Position numbers and translations under genes: made by a program. This document shows, in pieces, positions 10,544-20,236 of a stretch of 64,000 nt of DNA. Source of the stretch: Thioalkalivibrio sp. XN8. GTDB lineage: Bacteria > Pseudomonadota > Gammaproteobacteria > Steroidobacterales > XN24. The first letter of the stretch is position 1. Each line of letters starts with the position of its first letter. The stretch spans positions 1-64,000 of the forward strand of contig NZ_JAALFH010000057.1 in assembly GCF_011058255.1 (NCBI RefSeq). The letters run 5' to 3'. The notes under the pieces were generated by a model that saw only the letters and a program-made list of their open reading frames with translations, ran no database searches and was not told the origin of the DNA.

Positions 10544-11890
10544 GTGGCGAAGACACCCTCCAGCATGAACCCGGCTGCGGCCCTTGGCCAGGCCGCCCGC
10601 CTGGGAGACCTGCGCAAGCGGATCTTCTTCCTGCTGGGCGCCCTGGTGGTTTATCGCATCGGCACCTTCATCCCGGTGCCGGGCATCGACCCGGTGGCGC
10701 TGGCACGGTTCTTCCAGGAACAGCAGGGCACCATCCTGAGCGTGTTCAACATGTTCTCGGGCGGCGCCCTCGAGCGCCTGTCGATTTTCGCGCTCGGGAT
10801 CATGCCTTACATCTCGGCCTCCATCATCATGCAGATGATGGCCGTGGTCGTGCCCTCGCTGGCTGCCATCAAGAAAGAGGGCGAGTCCGGCCGCCGCAAG
10901 ATCACCCAGTACACCCGCTACGGCACGCTGGGCCTGGCGACCTTCCAGTCCATCGGCGCCGCCGTGGCCTTCCAGAACCAGGGCGTGGTGCTCGTGCCGG
11001 GACCCCAGTTCGTGTTCATCGCCTGCGTCACCATGGTCACCGGCACCATGTTCCTGATGTGGCTCGGCGAGCAGGTGACCGAGCGCGGCATCGGCAACGG
11101 CATCTCCATGATCATCCTGGCCGGCATCGTGGCCGGCCTGCCCTCGGCCCTGGGCGGCACGCTGGAACTGGTCCGCAACGGCGAAATGCCGGCGGCGCTG
11201 GCGCTGATCCTGTTCTTCCTGGTGCTCGCGGTCACGGCTTTCGTGGCCTTCGTCGAGCGCGGCCAGCGGCGCATCGCGGTCAACTACGCCAAGCGCCAGC
11301 AGGGCCGGCGCATGTACCAGGGCCAGACCACGCACCTGCCGTTCAAGCTGAACATGGCCGGCGTCATTCCGCCGATTTTCGCCAGCAGCCTGATCCTGTT
11401 CCCGGCCACGGTCGCGCAGTGGTTCGGCACGGCCGACAACATGGGCTGGCTCCAGGGGCTGGCCTCCAGCCTGTCGCCGGGCCAGCCGGTCTACACGCTG
11501 ATGTATGCCGGCCTGATCATTTTCTTCTGCTTTTTCTACACCGCGCTGGTCTTCAACTCGCGCGAAACGGCGGACAACCTGAAGCGTTCCGGCGCCTTCA
11601 TCCCGGGCATCCGCCCGGGCCAGCACACGGCCGAGTACATCGACGCCGTGCTGACGCGCCTGACCTTCTGGGGCGCGATGTACATCACCGCGATCTGCCT
11701 GCTGCCGGAATTCATGATCATGTACTGGAACGTGCCGTTCTACTTCGGCGGCACCTCCCTGCTGATCATCGTGGTGGTCAGCATGGACTTCATGTCGCAG
11801 TTGCAGGCGCACATGATGAGCCACCAGTATGACGGCCTGCTGAAGAAGGCCAACCTCAAGGGCTACGGTCGGGCCGGTCAGATTCGCTGA
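10544..11890 (+). CDS. secY: Protein translocase subunit SecY
   Basis: SecY is the channel of the SecYEG translocon in the inner membrane. The gene starts with GTG at 10544, one base after the rplO stop, and encodes 448 residues with ten hydrophobic spans. The plug and first loop contain I-P-V-P-G-I-D-P, and the cytosolic loop contains [10 protein letters not shown], which binds SecA. It is the usual second-to-last gene of the spc operon. Confidence 0.98.
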   Translation: MAKTPSSMNPAAALGQAARLGDLRKRIFFLLGALVVYRIGTFIPVPGIDPVALARFFQEQQGTILSVFNMFSGGALERLSIFALGIMPYISASIIMQMMAVVVPSLAAIKKEGESGRRKITQYTRYGTLGLATFQSIGAAVAFQNQGVVLVPGPQFVFIACVTMVTGTMFLMWLGEQVTERGIGNGISMIILAGIVAGLPSALGGTLELVRNGEMPAALALILFFLVLAVTAFVAFVERGQRRIAVNYAKRQQGRRMYQGQTTHLPFKLNMAGVIPPIFASSLILFPATVAQWFGTADNMGWLQGLASSLSPGQPVYTLMYAGLIIFFCFFYTALVFNSRETADNLKRSGAFIPGIRPGQHTAEYIDAVLTRLTFWGAMYITAICLLPEFMIMYWNVPFYFGGTSLLIIVVVSMDFMSQLQAHMMSHQYDGLLKKANLKGYGRAGQIR

Positions 11891-11914
11891 CCGGACCGGA
11901 ACCAGGAGAGAGCA

Positions 11915-12028
11915 ATGAAAGTGCGTGCATCGGTCAAGAAGATCTGCAGGAACTGCAAGATCATCCGCCGCGGCGGCGTCATCCGGGTGATCTGCTCGGA
12001 TCCGCGCCACAAGCAGCGGCAGGGCTGA
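11915..12028 (+). CDS. rpmJ: 50S ribosomal protein L36 (zinc-binding form)
   Basis: The 37-residue protein begins [15 protein letters not shown] and carries Cys11, Cys14, Cys27 and His32, the zinc ligands of the C-plus form. AGGAGAG sits just upstream. It closes the spc operon 24 nt after secY. A genome with this form may hold a zinc-free paralog elsewhere, and none is in this window. Confidence 0.95.
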   Translation: MKVRASVKKICRNCKIIRRGGVIRVICSDPRHKQRQG

Positions 12029-12034
12029 AAAGCA

Positions 12035-12063
12035 TTGAAGGCGATTGCCGAATCAGGCACAAT
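12035..12063 (+). promoter_or_regulatory. Candidate promoter of the alpha operon
   Basis: TTGAAG at 12035-12040, a 17-nt spacer and CACAAT at 12058-12063 lie in the 70-nt gap between rpmJ and rpsM. Each hexamer has two mismatches to consensus. It would start transcription near 12070 and separately express rpsM-rpsK-rpsD-rpoA-rplQ. Confidence 0.45.
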
Positions 12064-12098
12064 GTTCGGCTTCGCGTGAGCGATAGGAGACGGCGTTA

Positions 12099-12455
12099 AT
12101 GGCCCGTATTGCCGGGATCAATATCCCAGCCAACAAGCACATCGTGATTGCGCTGACCCATATCTTTGGGATCGGCAACACGCGCGCGAAGCAGATTTGC
12201 GACGCCGCCGGCATCGCGTCCGAAACCAAGGTGAAGGACCTGACGGAGCCGGAGGTCGACAAGCTCCGCGCCGAGGTGGCCCGCTTCGTGGTCGAGGGCG
12301 ATTTGCGCCGCGAGACCTCGATGAACATCAAGCGCCTGATGGACCTCGGTTGCTACCGCGGCATCCGTCATCGCCGCGGCCTGCCACTGCGCGGGCAGCG
12401 TACGCGCACCAACGCCCGGACGCGGAAGGGTCCGCGCCGCCCGGTGAGGAAGTAA
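12099..12455 (+). CDS. rpsM: 30S ribosomal protein S13
   Basis: S13 contacts tRNAs and L5 across the subunit interface. The protein has 118 residues, as in E. coli, starting [10 protein letters not shown]. The basic C-terminal tail [12 protein letters not shown] is complete. GATAGGAGA precedes the start. It opens the alpha operon. Confidence 0.97.
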   Translation: MARIAGINIPANKHIVIALTHIFGIGNTRAKQICDAAGIASETKVKDLTEPEVDKLRAEVARFVVEGDLRRETSMNIKRLMDLGCYRGIRHRRGLPLRGQRTRTNARTRKGPRRPVRK

Positions 12456-12458
12456 GGA

Positions 12459-12848
12459 ATGGCCAAGCAAGCCCCCAGGGTGAGAAAGAAGGTCAAGAAG
12501 CAGGTGGTGGACGCCATCGCGCACATCCACGCCTCTTTCAACAACACCATCATCACCATCACCGACCGCCAGGGGAACACCCTGTCGTGGGCGACTTCCG
12601 GCGGCTGCGGTTTCCGCGGCTCGCGCAAGAGCACGCCCTTCGCTGCCCAGGTGGCGGCCGAGAAGGCGGGCAACGCCGCGGCCGAGTACGGCGTGAAGAA
12701 CGTCGAAGTCCGGGTCAAGGGCCCGGGCCCCGGCCGCGAGTCGGCCGTCCGCTCACTGAACGCCGTGGGTTTCCGCGTCACGAACATCGAGGACGTGACC
12801 CCGATCCCCCACAACGGCTGCCGGCCGCCCAAGAAGCGCCGCGTCTGA
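12459..12848 (+). CDS. rpsK: 30S ribosomal protein S11
   Basis: S11 forms the platform near the E site. The protein has 129 residues, as in E. coli. [15 protein letters not shown] near residues 22-36 and the C-terminal [11 protein letters not shown] are diagnostic. It lies 3 nt after rpsM. Confidence 0.97.
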   Translation: MAKQAPRVRKKVKKQVVDAIAHIHASFNNTIITITDRQGNTLSWATSGGCGFRGSRKSTPFAAQVAAEKAGNAAAEYGVKNVEVRVKGPGPGRESAVRSLNAVGFRVTNIEDVTPIPHNGCRPPKKRRV

Positions 12849-12866
12849 TCTCCAGAGGCTCGAATC

Positions 12867-13487
12867 ATGGCTAGATATCTCGGACCGAAGTGCAAGCTCT
12901 CCCGGCGGGAGGGCACGGACCTGTTCCTGAAGAGCAGCGTTCGTCCGCTGGAGTCCAAGTGCAAACTCGAAGTCCCGCCGGGCGGCGCGCCGCAGCGCCG
13001 GCCGCGCATTTCCGACTACGGCCTGCAGCTGCGCGAAAAGCAGAAGCTGCGCCGCATGTACGGGGTGCTGGAGCGGCAGTTCCACAACTACTACAAGCGG
13101 GCTGCCCAGAAGAAGGGCTCGACGGGTGAGAACCTGTTGCAGCTGCTCGAGGGCCGGCTCGACAACGTTGCGTACCGGATGGGCTTCGCGTCCACCCGCG
13201 CCGAGGCGCGCCAGCTGGTGAGCCACAAGGGCGTCACGGTCAACGGCCAGGTCGTGAACATCCCCTCGTTCCAGGTCAGCCCGGGGGACGAGCTCGCCGT
13301 GCGCGAGAAGGCGAAGAAGCAGCTCCGCGTGCAGAACGCGCTGCAGCTCGCCGGCGAGGCCGGGTTCCCCGAGTGGGTCGAGGTCGACCAGACCAAGATG
13401 AGCGGCGTGCTGAAGCAGCTGCCCGACCGCAACGACATCCTGCCCGACATCAACGAGAACCTGGTCGTCGAGCTTTATTCCAAGTAA
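12867..13487 (+). CDS. rpsD: 30S ribosomal protein S4
   Basis: S4 starts small-subunit assembly and represses the alpha operon in E. coli. The protein has 206 residues, as in E. coli. The S4 RNA-binding domain lies around residues 95-155 and contains [12 protein letters not shown]. Only two cysteines (residues 9 and 32) are present, so this is not the four-cysteine zinc form. Confidence 0.97.
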   Translation: MARYLGPKCKLSRREGTDLFLKSSVRPLESKCKLEVPPGGAPQRRPRISDYGLQLREKQKLRRMYGVLERQFHNYYKRAAQKKGSTGENLLQLLEGRLDNVAYRMGFASTRAEARQLVSHKGVTVNGQVVNIPSFQVSPGDELAVREKAKKQLRVQNALQLAGEAGFPEWVEVDQTKMSGVLKQLPDRNDILPDINENLVVELYSK

Positions 13488-13505
13488 TTGCGAGGCACGA
13501 AGCCC

Positions 13506-14498
13506 ATGCAGGCATCGGTCAACGAATTTCTGCGTCCCCGCGTCGTCAAGGTCCAGCCGGAAAGCCGGACCCGCGCCCGGGTCACCATCGAGCCGCTCGA
13601 GCGCGGCTTCGGACACACGCTGGGCAATGCCCTGCGTCGCATCCTGCTGTCTTCCATGCCGGGGTGCGCGGTGGTCGAAGTCGAGATCGACGGCGTGCTG
13701 CACGAGTACACCAGCATCGAGGGCGTGCAGGAGGATGTCGTCGACATCCTGCTGAACCTCAAGCAGCTGGCCGTGAAGATGCACCAGCGCGATGAGATCG
13801 AGCTCACCCTGGCCAAGAAGGGCCCGGGCGTGGTGACCGCGGCCGACATCGAGTCCGGGCATGACGTCGAGATCATCAACCCCGACCTGGTGATCGCGAC
13901 CCTGACCAAGGCCGGCCAGCTGTCGATGCGCCTGAAGGTGCGCCGCGGCCGCGGCTACGAGCCGGTCAGCCAGAACGACGAGGACGGCAGCGGCCCGATC
14001 GGCCGGCTGCGCCTGGACGCCTCCTTCAGCCCGGTTCGTCGCGTCGCCTACACGGTCGACGCCGCCCGCGTGGAGCAGCGCACCGACCTCGACAAGCTGA
14101 TCATCGACATCGAGACCAACGGCACCATCGACTCCGAGGAGGCGATCCGCCGCGCCGGCGCGATCCTCAAGGACCAGCTGGCGGTGTTCGTCGACCTCAA
14201 GGGCGAAGGCCTCGGCCCGGAGCCGGGCGACAAGGCCGTGGACCCGATCCTGATGAAGCCGGTGGACGAGCTGGAGCTGACCGTGCGCTCCGCCAACTGC
14301 CTGAAGGCCGAGAATATCAACTACATCGGCGACCTGGTCCAGAAGACGGAAGTGGAGCTGCTCCGCACCCCCAACCTGGGCAAGAAGTCGCTGACCGAGA
14401 TCAAGCAGGTGCTGGAAAACCACGGCCTGCAGCTCGGCATGCGCCTCGAGGGCTGGCCTCCCGCCAGCCTCCGGCACGACGACGAGCGGGTTGCCTGA
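13506..14498 (+). CDS. rpoA: DNA-directed RNA polymerase subunit alpha
   Basis: Alpha dimerises to nucleate RNA polymerase and contacts UP elements and activators. ATG at 13506 gives 330 residues (329 in E. coli). The N-terminal domain holds [16 protein letters not shown], and the C-terminal domain holds [10 protein letters not shown] and [10 protein letters not shown]. It lies in the standard place between rpsD and rplQ. Confidence 0.98.
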   Translation: MQASVNEFLRPRVVKVQPESRTRARVTIEPLERGFGHTLGNALRRILLSSMPGCAVVEVEIDGVLHEYTSIEGVQEDVVDILLNLKQLAVKMHQRDEIELTLAKKGPGVVTAADIESGHDVEIINPDLVIATLTKAGQLSMRLKVRRGRGYEPVSQNDEDGSGPIGRLRLDASFSPVRRVAYTVDAARVEQRTDLDKLIIDIETNGTIDSEEAIRRAGAILKDQLAVFVDLKGEGLGPEPGDKAVDPILMKPVDELELTVRSANCLKAENINYIGDLVQKTEVELLRTPNLGKKSLTEIKQVLENHGLQLGMRLEGWPPASLRHDDERVA

Positions 14499-14528
14499 AG
14501 CGCCTCCCGCCTAACAGGATAACGAGTC

Positions 14529-14912
14529 ATGCGTCACCGCAAAGCAGGCCGCCAGCTCGGCCGCAACAGTTCTCATCGCAGGGCCATGTACCGCAACATG
14601 GCGGCGTCGCTCTTGCTGCACGAGACGATCCAGACCACGCTGCCCAAGGCCAAGGAGCTGCGCCGGGTGGTCGAGCCGCTGATCACCATGGCCAAGGAAG
14701 ACGGCGTGGCGCAGCGGCGCCGGGCCTTCGACCGGCTGCGCGACAAGGCCGTGGTCGGCAAGCTCTTCAACGAGCTCGGCCCGCGCTACCAGGCGCGCCC
14801 CGGCGGCTACCTCCGGATTCTCAAGATGGGCTACCGCCCCGGCGATTCCGCGCCCATGGCGCTGGTGCAGCTGGTCGACCAGCCGGAGCAGGGCGAAGCC
14901 GCGGCCGAGTAA
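14529..14912 (+). CDS. rplQ: 50S ribosomal protein L17
   Basis: L17 lies near the tunnel exit. The protein has 127 residues, as in E. coli, and starts [17 protein letters not shown]. It is the last gene of the ribosomal run and is followed by a strong terminator 38 nt downstream. Confidence 0.97.
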   Translation: MRHRKAGRQLGRNSSHRRAMYRNMAASLLLHETIQTTLPKAKELRRVVEPLITMAKEDGVAQRRRAFDRLRDKAVVGKLFNELGPRYQARPGGYLRILKMGYRPGDSAPMALVQLVDQPEQGEAAAE

Positions 14913-14950
14913 GCGGTGCGCGGCGCCGGCCGCGACCGGAGCAAAGAACA

Positions 14951-14980
14951 GGCCGGGCTGCAGCCCGGCCTTTTCTTTTT
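14951..14980 (+). terminator. Rho-independent terminator of the alpha operon
   Basis: GGCCGGGCTG followed directly by CAGCCCGGCC forms a GC-rich stem with a tight loop, followed by TTTTCTTTTT at 14971-14980. It marks the end of the long ribosomal transcription unit. Confidence 0.93.
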
Positions 14981-15054
14981 CCGGGGTGAGCGCGCCACCA
15001 GCCCGCCGTCCCGCGGTATCCTCTCCCGCACGGCTGCTACGGGACGTAAAGACC

Positions 15055-16590
15055 ATGATCATCCTCCGCTTTCTCTGGGTTGCCGCTGTGCTGGCAGTTA
15101 GCGGCTGCGCGCAGCTGCCAGCGCGCGCCGAGCTTCCCCCGCAACAAGCCCACGCCCCGACGGATACTTCCCGTCTCGACCAGCTCATCGGCCCGGCTGA
15201 GGCGGCGCGCCCCGGGCAGTCCGCCTTCCGCTTGCTGGGCGACGGCCCCGAGGCCTTTGCCCTGCGCGCCGCTTCGGCCCAGCTTGCGGATCGCAGCCTC
15301 GACGTTCAGACCTACATCTGGCACGACGACCTGACTGGGAGCTACCTTGCCCTGCAGGTACTGGAAGCGGCCGACCGCGGGGTCCTGGTCAGGTTGCTGG
15401 TCGATGACATGGATGCGCGCGCGAAGAATTACGGCTTTGCAGCGCTGGCGGCCCATCCGAATATCCAGGTGCGGATGTTCAATCCCTTTGCCACGCGCGA
15501 GGGCGCCGTAGCCCTGGCCTTCGAGGCACTCGGGAGTTTTGGCCGCATCAACCGGCGGATGCACAACAAGACCTGGATCGCCGACAACCGGCTGGCGATC
15601 GCCGGCGGGCGTAACCTCGGCGACGAGTACTTCGGCGCCGCCGAGGGGGGGAATTTCATCGACCTCGACTTTGCCATGATCGGGCCGGTCGTGCGAGACG
15701 CGTCCGCCTCTTTCGATGCCTACTGGAACTCGCCGTTGGCCTATCCCATGACGGAGCTGTCGCCGGCCGATGTGTCGGCTCCGCAGCTGGATGTCTTGCG
15801 GGCCCGCCTCGCCGAGTGGAAGCCGAAAGCGCGGGAGAGCCGCTATGCCGCCAGCTTGCGCGACGATCACATCGTGCGGCGCCTCGTCGAAGGCGACTGG
15901 CCGATGACCTGGACGGCGGACTACCGCTTCGTGGCCGATGACCCGCGCAAGGCCGAGGGCGCCTTCGACGGCGCCGAGGGATCGGCGGTGATCGCAGCGC
16001 TGCTGCCCGAGATGGAGGCCGCTGAGGAGACGCTGACCGTGATCTCCCCTTATTTCGTGCCGGGCGCAGGGGGCACGGCGCTGCTCGTCGGCATCGACCA
16101 GGGCGGCGGCGAGGTGCGGGTACTGACTAATTCACTGGCCGCGAACGATGTGGCGGCGGTGCACGGCGGCTACTCGCGGCACCGTGAGGTCCTGCTGGCC
16201 GGGGGCGTGGAATTGTGGGAGCTGAAGCCCGTTCGCGACGGTGGCTCACGCCTGAGCCTGGTCGGATCTTCCGGCGCCAGCCTCCATACCAAGGCGATGG
16301 TGGTCGACAACCGGGGTTTGTTCGTGGGCAGCTACAACCTGGACCCCCGCTCGACCGCGCTCAATTGCGAACAGGGGGTGCTGGTGGAGAGCGAGGCCCT
16401 GGCCCGCGAGCTCGAGGCCCTGTTCGCCGCGCAGGTGGCGGGCGCCCATGCCTGGACGGTGACGCTGGAAGATGGCGACTTGTACTGGCGCGACGGCGAG
16501 CGGGAAGAGAGCAGCGACCCGGATGCCGGATTCGGCCGGCGGTTCCAGGCCTGGCTGGCACGGCTGCTGCGCATCGATGCCCAGCTTTGA
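15055..16590 (+). CDS. Phospholipase D-family lipoprotein, ClsC-like cardiolipin synthase
   Basis: Predicted to make cardiolipin from phosphatidylglycerol and phosphatidylethanolamine, by similarity to E. coli ClsC (YmdC, 473 residues). The protein has 511 residues. ATG at 15055 begins a signal peptide with lipobox V-S-G-C, so it should be a membrane-anchored lipoprotein. Two HKD motifs are complete: His170-Lys172-Asp177 followed by G-G-R-N, and His411-Lys413-Asp418 followed by G-S-Y-N. The phrase N-L-G-D-E-Y-F-G after the first motif is typical of ClsC. It stands alone after the ribosomal terminator. Another phosphatidyl transfer activity is possible. Confidence 0.85.
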   Translation: MIILRFLWVAAVLAVSGCAQLPARAELPPQQAHAPTDTSRLDQLIGPAEAARPGQSAFRLLGDGPEAFALRAASAQLADRSLDVQTYIWHDDLTGSYLALQVLEAADRGVLVRLLVDDMDARAKNYGFAALAAHPNIQVRMFNPFATREGAVALAFEALGSFGRINRRMHNKTWIADNRLAIAGGRNLGDEYFGAAEGGNFIDLDFAMIGPVVRDASASFDAYWNSPLAYPMTELSPADVSAPQLDVLRARLAEWKPKARESRYAASLRDDHIVRRLVEGDWPMTWTADYRFVADDPRKAEGAFDGAEGSAVIAALLPEMEAAEETLTVISPYFVPGAGGTALLVGIDQGGGEVRVLTNSLAANDVAAVHGGYSRHREVLLAGGVELWELKPVRDGGSRLSLVGSSGASLHTKAMVVDNRGLFVGSYNLDPRSTALNCEQGVLVESEALARELEALFAAQVAGAHAWTVTLEDGDLYWRDGEREESSDPDAGFGRRFQAWLARLLRIDAQL

Positions 16591-16608
16591 GCAATCCGGC
16601 GATGCGGG

Positions 16609-16617
16609 TGGGATAAT
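16609..16617 (+). promoter_or_regulatory. Candidate extended -10 promoter for the 5'-nucleotidase gene
   Basis: TGG followed by GATAAT at 16612-16617 resembles an extended -10 element. The nearest -35-like TTGAGC lies 19 nt upstream, inside the end of the preceding gene. The transcript would have a very short leader before the TTG start at 16637. Confidence 0.4.
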
Positions 16618-16636
16618 TGCGCCGTGAGGCTTGGTT

Positions 16637-17545
16637 TTGAGCGTTGATCTTGCGGATTGCCTGGTGGTGGGCATCTCCTCCCGCGCGCTGTTCGACCTGC
16701 GCCAGGAGGATGCCCTGTTCATCGAGGCGGGCCTGGATGCCTACCGGGCCGAGCAGCTGGCGCGCGAGGACGAGATCCTGCCGCCCGGCACGGGCTTCCC
16801 GCTCGTGCGGGGCGTGCTGGCGCTCAACACGCCCGGCGCGCCAAGGCGCGCCGAGGTGGTGGTGATGTCGCGCAACTCCACCGAGACCAGCCTGCGGATC
16901 TTCAACTCCATCCGCCACTACGGGCTCGACATCACCCGGGCCGCGCTGTCCGGGGGCGCGCCGCTGGCGCCCTACCTGCAGGCCTTCCACGTCGACCTGT
17001 TCCTGTCCCGCTACGAGGACGACGTGCAGCGGGCGCTGGCCGCCGGCACGGCGGCGGCGCTGCTCTACGACCAGCCGGACGACCCGCTGGAGGCCGCGGA
17101 GGAGATTCGCATCGCTTTCGATGGCGACGCCATCCTGTTCTCCGACGAGTCCGAGCGTATCTTCCAGGAGAACGGGCTCGAGGCCTTCGCGCGCCACGAG
17201 GCGGAGCGGGCCCGCGAGCCGCTGGCGGCCGGGCCGTTCGCGCGGCTCCTGCACAAGCTGTCGGCCCTGCAGCAGGCGGCGCGCCGGGAGGGCGTGACGT
17301 CGATCCGCACCGCGCTGGTCACGGCCCGCGGCGGCCCGGCGCACGAGCGCGTGATCCGTACCCTGCTGGCCTGGGGCGTGGAGGTGGACGAGGCCTTCTT
17401 CCTCGGCGGGGTGCCCAAGACCGAGGTGCTGGCGGCGTTCCGGCCGCACATTTTCTTCGACGACCAGGCGGCCCACTGTGAGCGGGCGGCGCCACGGATT
17501 CCCACGGGTCGGGTACCCTTGGCCCCCGGTGACAGCGAGAGGTGA
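16637..17545 (+). CDS. Cytosolic 5'-nucleotidase (NT5C1-like family)
   Basis: Predicted to dephosphorylate nucleoside 5'-monophosphates in the cytoplasm, by membership of the 5'-nucleotidase family related to animal NT5C1. The protein has about 302 residues and begins with V-V-G-I-S-S-R-A-L-F-D. The motif A-F-D-G-D-A-I-L-F-S-D-E near the middle carries the HAD-type aspartates, and I-F-F-D-D-Q near the C terminus is the second acidic motif. TTG at 16637 is chosen because GAGG lies 7 nt upstream; TTG at 16631 is an alternative. The GNAT gene follows 4 nt after its stop. Confidence 0.85.
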   Translation: MSVDLADCLVVGISSRALFDLRQEDALFIEAGLDAYRAEQLAREDEILPPGTGFPLVRGVLALNTPGAPRRAEVVVMSRNSTETSLRIFNSIRHYGLDITRAALSGGAPLAPYLQAFHVDLFLSRYEDDVQRALAAGTAAALLYDQPDDPLEAAEEIRIAFDGDAILFSDESERIFQENGLEAFARHEAERAREPLAAGPFARLLHKLSALQQAARREGVTSIRTALVTARGGPAHERVIRTLLAWGVEVDEAFFLGGVPKTEVLAAFRPHIFFDDQAAHCERAAPRIPTGRVPLAPGDSER

Positions 17546-17549
17546 CCCG

Positions 17550-18101
17550 ATGAGCATCCCGGATCCGCGCGAATACCGCGCCCTGGGTTACATGATCGAC
17601 GGCACGCCCTTTTTCCTGCGGGCCGTGCGCGAGTGGGACCGCGAGGCCCTGCGCGATCTGTTCAACCGCTCCAGCCAGCAGTCGCGCTATTTCCGTTATT
17701 TCGAGAGCAAGCAGACGCTGTCGGATGCCGAGCTCGACTACTACACGCGGCTCGACTTCGAGCATCACGCGGCGCTGGCTGCCGAGGCGCCCGACGAGGA
17801 TGGCGTGATCGCGGTGGGCCGCTACATCGAGGTGCTCCCCGAGCGCGATCCGCGGCGAGCCGAGGTCGCCTTCCTGGTCCGCGACGACTACCAGGGCCAA
17901 GGGGTGGCCACGCAGCTCCTCAAGCACCTGATTCGCATCGCCCGGGAGAACAGCATCGCCGAGTTCGAGGCGGAGATGCTGCCGTCGAACGCCAAGATGA
18001 TCGACGTGTTCGAGCACTCCGGCTACCAGCTCAAGCGGGCCCGCGAGCCGGACAGCCTGCGCGTGATTTTTCCCATCCTCGACGAGCGCATCCCGTTCTG
18101 A
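17550..18101 (+). CDS. GNAT-family N-acetyltransferase
   Basis: Acetyl-CoA-dependent acetyltransferase of unknown substrate. The protein has 183 residues. The acetyl-CoA loop V-R-D-D-Y-Q-G-Q-G-V-A-T lies near residues 110-121. The N-terminal part, with R-A-V-R-E-W-D-R-E-A-L and S-R-Y-F-R-Y-F, resembles the GNAT domain of bacterial lysine acetyltransferases of the Pat type, but the CoA-synthetase domain of Pat is absent. It lies 4 nt after the nucleotidase gene, so the two probably share a transcript. Confidence 0.8.
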   Translation: MSIPDPREYRALGYMIDGTPFFLRAVREWDREALRDLFNRSSQQSRYFRYFESKQTLSDAELDYYTRLDFEHHAALAAEAPDEDGVIAVGRYIEVLPERDPRRAEVAFLVRDDYQGQGVATQLLKHLIRIARENSIAEFEAEMLPSNAKMIDVFEHSGYQLKRAREPDSLRVIFPILDERIPF

Positions 18102-18121
18102 CGAGCGGCCCGGAGGCAACG

Positions 18122-19828
18122 ATGTCCTTTAGAATGTCCCGCGCGGCCCTCGCTTTGGCCGCCAGCCTGGTAAGCCCGATGTCCCTGAGCGCCGACCGCG
18201 TCACCGGCCCCGAGTTCGTCACCCGCTCCGACGTCCTGGCACCCGCCGCGATGGCGGCGACCAGCCACCCCCTGGCCACCCAGATCGCGCTGGAGATCAT
18301 GCGCCAGGGCGGCAGCGCGGTGGACGCGGCGATCGCGGCCAACGCCGCCCTCGGGCTGATGGAGCCGACCGGCTGCGGCATCGGCGGCGACCTGTTCGCC
18401 ATCGTGTGGGATGCCGAGAGCGGCCGGCTGCACGGCCTCAACGCCAGCGGCCGCTCGCCGCGCGCGCTGTCGCTGGAGTGGTTCCAGGACAACGGCTTCG
18501 AGCGCATCCCCCGCTACGGGCCGTTGCCGGTCAGCGTCCCCGGCGCGGTGGACGGCTGGTTCGAGCTCCACGGCCGTTTCGGGCGCCTGCCCATGAAAGA
18601 GGTGCTGGCGCCGGCCATCCGCTATGCCCGCGAGGGCTTCCCGGTCACCGAGGTGATCGCGCACTACTGGGCCATCAACGCCGAGCGCCTCGGCGAGTAC
18701 CCCGGCTTCGCCGAGGTTTTCATGCCGGGCGGGCGCGCCCCGGCCAAGGGCGAGATCTTCCGCAACCCGGCGCTGGCCGACACCTACGAGAAGATCGCCG
18801 CGGGCGGCCGCGATGCCTTCTACCGGGGCGAGATCGCCCGCACCATCGCCGCTTACATGCAGGCCAACGGCGGCTTCCTCTCCTACGAGGACCTGGCGAC
18901 CCACAGCTCGGACTGGGTGGAGCCCGTCTCGGCCAGCTACCGCGGCTACGACATCTGGCAGCTGCCGCCCAACACGCAGGGCATCGCCGGGCTGCAGATC
19001 CTGCAGGTGCTGGAGGGCTATGACATCGCCGGCATGGGCTTCGGCAGCGCCGACTACATGCACCTGTTCATCGAGGCCAAGAAGCTGGCCTTCGAGGACC
19101 GGGCGCGCTTCTACGCCGATCCGGACTTCATGGACGTGAGCGTGGCGAAACTCATTTCTGACGAGTACGCAGCGACGCGCCGCTCGCTGATCGATCTCGG
19201 CAAGGCCGCGGCCAGCTACCCGCACGGCGATCCCGCGGTCCTGCGGGACGGCGACACCATTTACCTGACGGTGGCGGACGCCGAGGGGAACATGGTCTCG
19301 CTGATCCAGAGCAACTACCGCGGCATGGGCTCCGGCATGACCCCGCCCGGGCTCGGGTTCGTATTGCAGGACCGCGGCGAGATGTTCAGCCTGCAGCCGG
19401 GCCATCCCAACGCCTTTGCGCCCGGCAAGCGGCCGTTCACGACCATCATCCCGGGCTTCGTCACCAAGGACGGCAAGCCCTGGCTCAGCTTCGGCGTGAT
19501 GGGCGGCGGCATGCAGCCCCAGGGCCATGCGCAGGTGCTGGTGAACATGATCGATTTCGGCATGGAGCCGCAGGCCGCGGGCGACGCGCCCCGCATGCGC
19601 CATGACGGGTCCAGCGAGCCGACCGACGAGCGCATGACCGACGGCGGCGTGGTGCGGCTGGAGCAAGGCTTCGCGCCCGAGGCCATTGCCGAGCTCGAGC
19701 GCCGCGGCCACCGGGTCGAGGTGCGCAACGACGGGGGCTACGGCGGGTACCAGGCCATCCGCAGGGACGATGGCGCCTGGGTCGGGGCGTCGGAGTCGCG
19801 CAAGGACGGGCACGCCGCGGGTTACTGA
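18122..19828 (+). CDS. ggt: Gamma-glutamyltransferase family protein
   Basis: Ntn-hydrolase that cleaves and transfers gamma-glutamyl groups, for example from glutathione, normally in the periplasm. The protein has 568 residues with an N-terminal signal-like segment (residues 1-24 ending S-L-S-A-D). The likely self-processing threonine is Thr379 in G-D-T-I-Y-L-T-V-A-D, which matches the Thr391 region of E. coli Ggt. The later motif is G-V-M-G-G-G-M-Q-P-Q-G-H rather than the G-S-P-G-G form of classical enzymes, so it belongs to the broader GGT-like group and its substrate is uncertain. It lies 20 nt after the GNAT gene. Confidence 0.88.
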   Translation: MSFRMSRAALALAASLVSPMSLSADRVTGPEFVTRSDVLAPAAMAATSHPLATQIALEIMRQGGSAVDAAIAANAALGLMEPTGCGIGGDLFAIVWDAESGRLHGLNASGRSPRALSLEWFQDNGFERIPRYGPLPVSVPGAVDGWFELHGRFGRLPMKEVLAPAIRYAREGFPVTEVIAHYWAINAERLGEYPGFAEVFMPGGRAPAKGEIFRNPALADTYEKIAAGGRDAFYRGEIARTIAAYMQANGGFLSYEDLATHSSDWVEPVSASYRGYDIWQLPPNTQGIAGLQILQVLEGYDIAGMGFGSADYMHLFIEAKKLAFEDRARFYADPDFMDVSVAKLISDEYAATRRSLIDLGKAAASYPHGDPAVLRDGDTIYLTVADAEGNMVSLIQSNYRGMGSGMTPPGLGFVLQDRGEMFSLQPGHPNAFAPGKRPFTTIIPGFVTKDGKPWLSFGVMGGGMQPQGHAQVLVNMIDFGMEPQAAGDAPRMRHDGSSEPTDERMTDGGVVRLEQGFAPEAIAELERRGHRVEVRNDGGYGGYQAIRRDDGAWVGASESRKDGHAAGY

Positions 19829-19869
19829 AGGCAGCCGGGCGCTGCCGCTGTTCGAGGAGCTTGACGAAC

Positions 19870-20232
19870 ATGAAATCGCTGCCGGTTCACCAGGGTGCAT
19901 TCACGGTGTTGCTGTCCTTCGACTGCAACGCGGGGGAGAGCGAGCAGTTCGCCAGCGAGCTGGCCGACTTCGTCGAGCAGCGCATGCGCTTTCACCCGGG
20001 TTTCCTTTCCGGGCTGGTGTATCTCAGCGAGGACGCCCGCAAGGTCGTCGAAGTGTTCCAGTGGGCGCGCGCGGAGGACTGGCAGGCGTACCGCAGTAGC
20101 GAGGATGGCCAGGAAGGGTTGCGGTGGCTGGCGCGGCGGTCGCCGCACACGGATTTCCTCGAGCTGGTGCGTTGCGTGGACGCGCCGGTGCCTGGCGACC
20201 GTGCCGGGTCTCCGCATACCGTCGAGGAATGA
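19870..20232 (+). CDS. Antibiotic biosynthesis monooxygenase (ABM)-fold protein
   Basis: Small 120-residue protein with the ferredoxin-like ABM fold: an N-terminal strand F-T-V-L-L-S-F, a helix F-A-S-E-L-A-D-F-V-E-Q, then F-L-S-G-L-V-Y-L-S and V-V-E-V-F-Q-W. Members include cofactor-free monooxygenases and many proteins of unknown role. ATG at 19870 is chosen with GAGGAG 10 nt upstream; TTG at 19861 is too close to that site. It lies between ggt and a hydrolase gene on the same strand. The function is not known. Confidence 0.65.
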   Translation: MKSLPVHQGAFTVLLSFDCNAGESEQFASELADFVEQRMRFHPGFLSGLVYLSEDARKVVEVFQWARAEDWQAYRSSEDGQEGLRWLARRSPHTDFLELVRCVDAPVPGDRAGSPHTVEE

Positions 20233-20236
20233 AGCC

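Noticed and set aside
17633-18121. In-frame extension upstream of the gamma-glutamyltransferase start
   Set aside because: It lies wholly over the GNAT gene in another frame and reads as low-complexity Arg/Ala/Pro sequence; the signal peptide begins at 18122.
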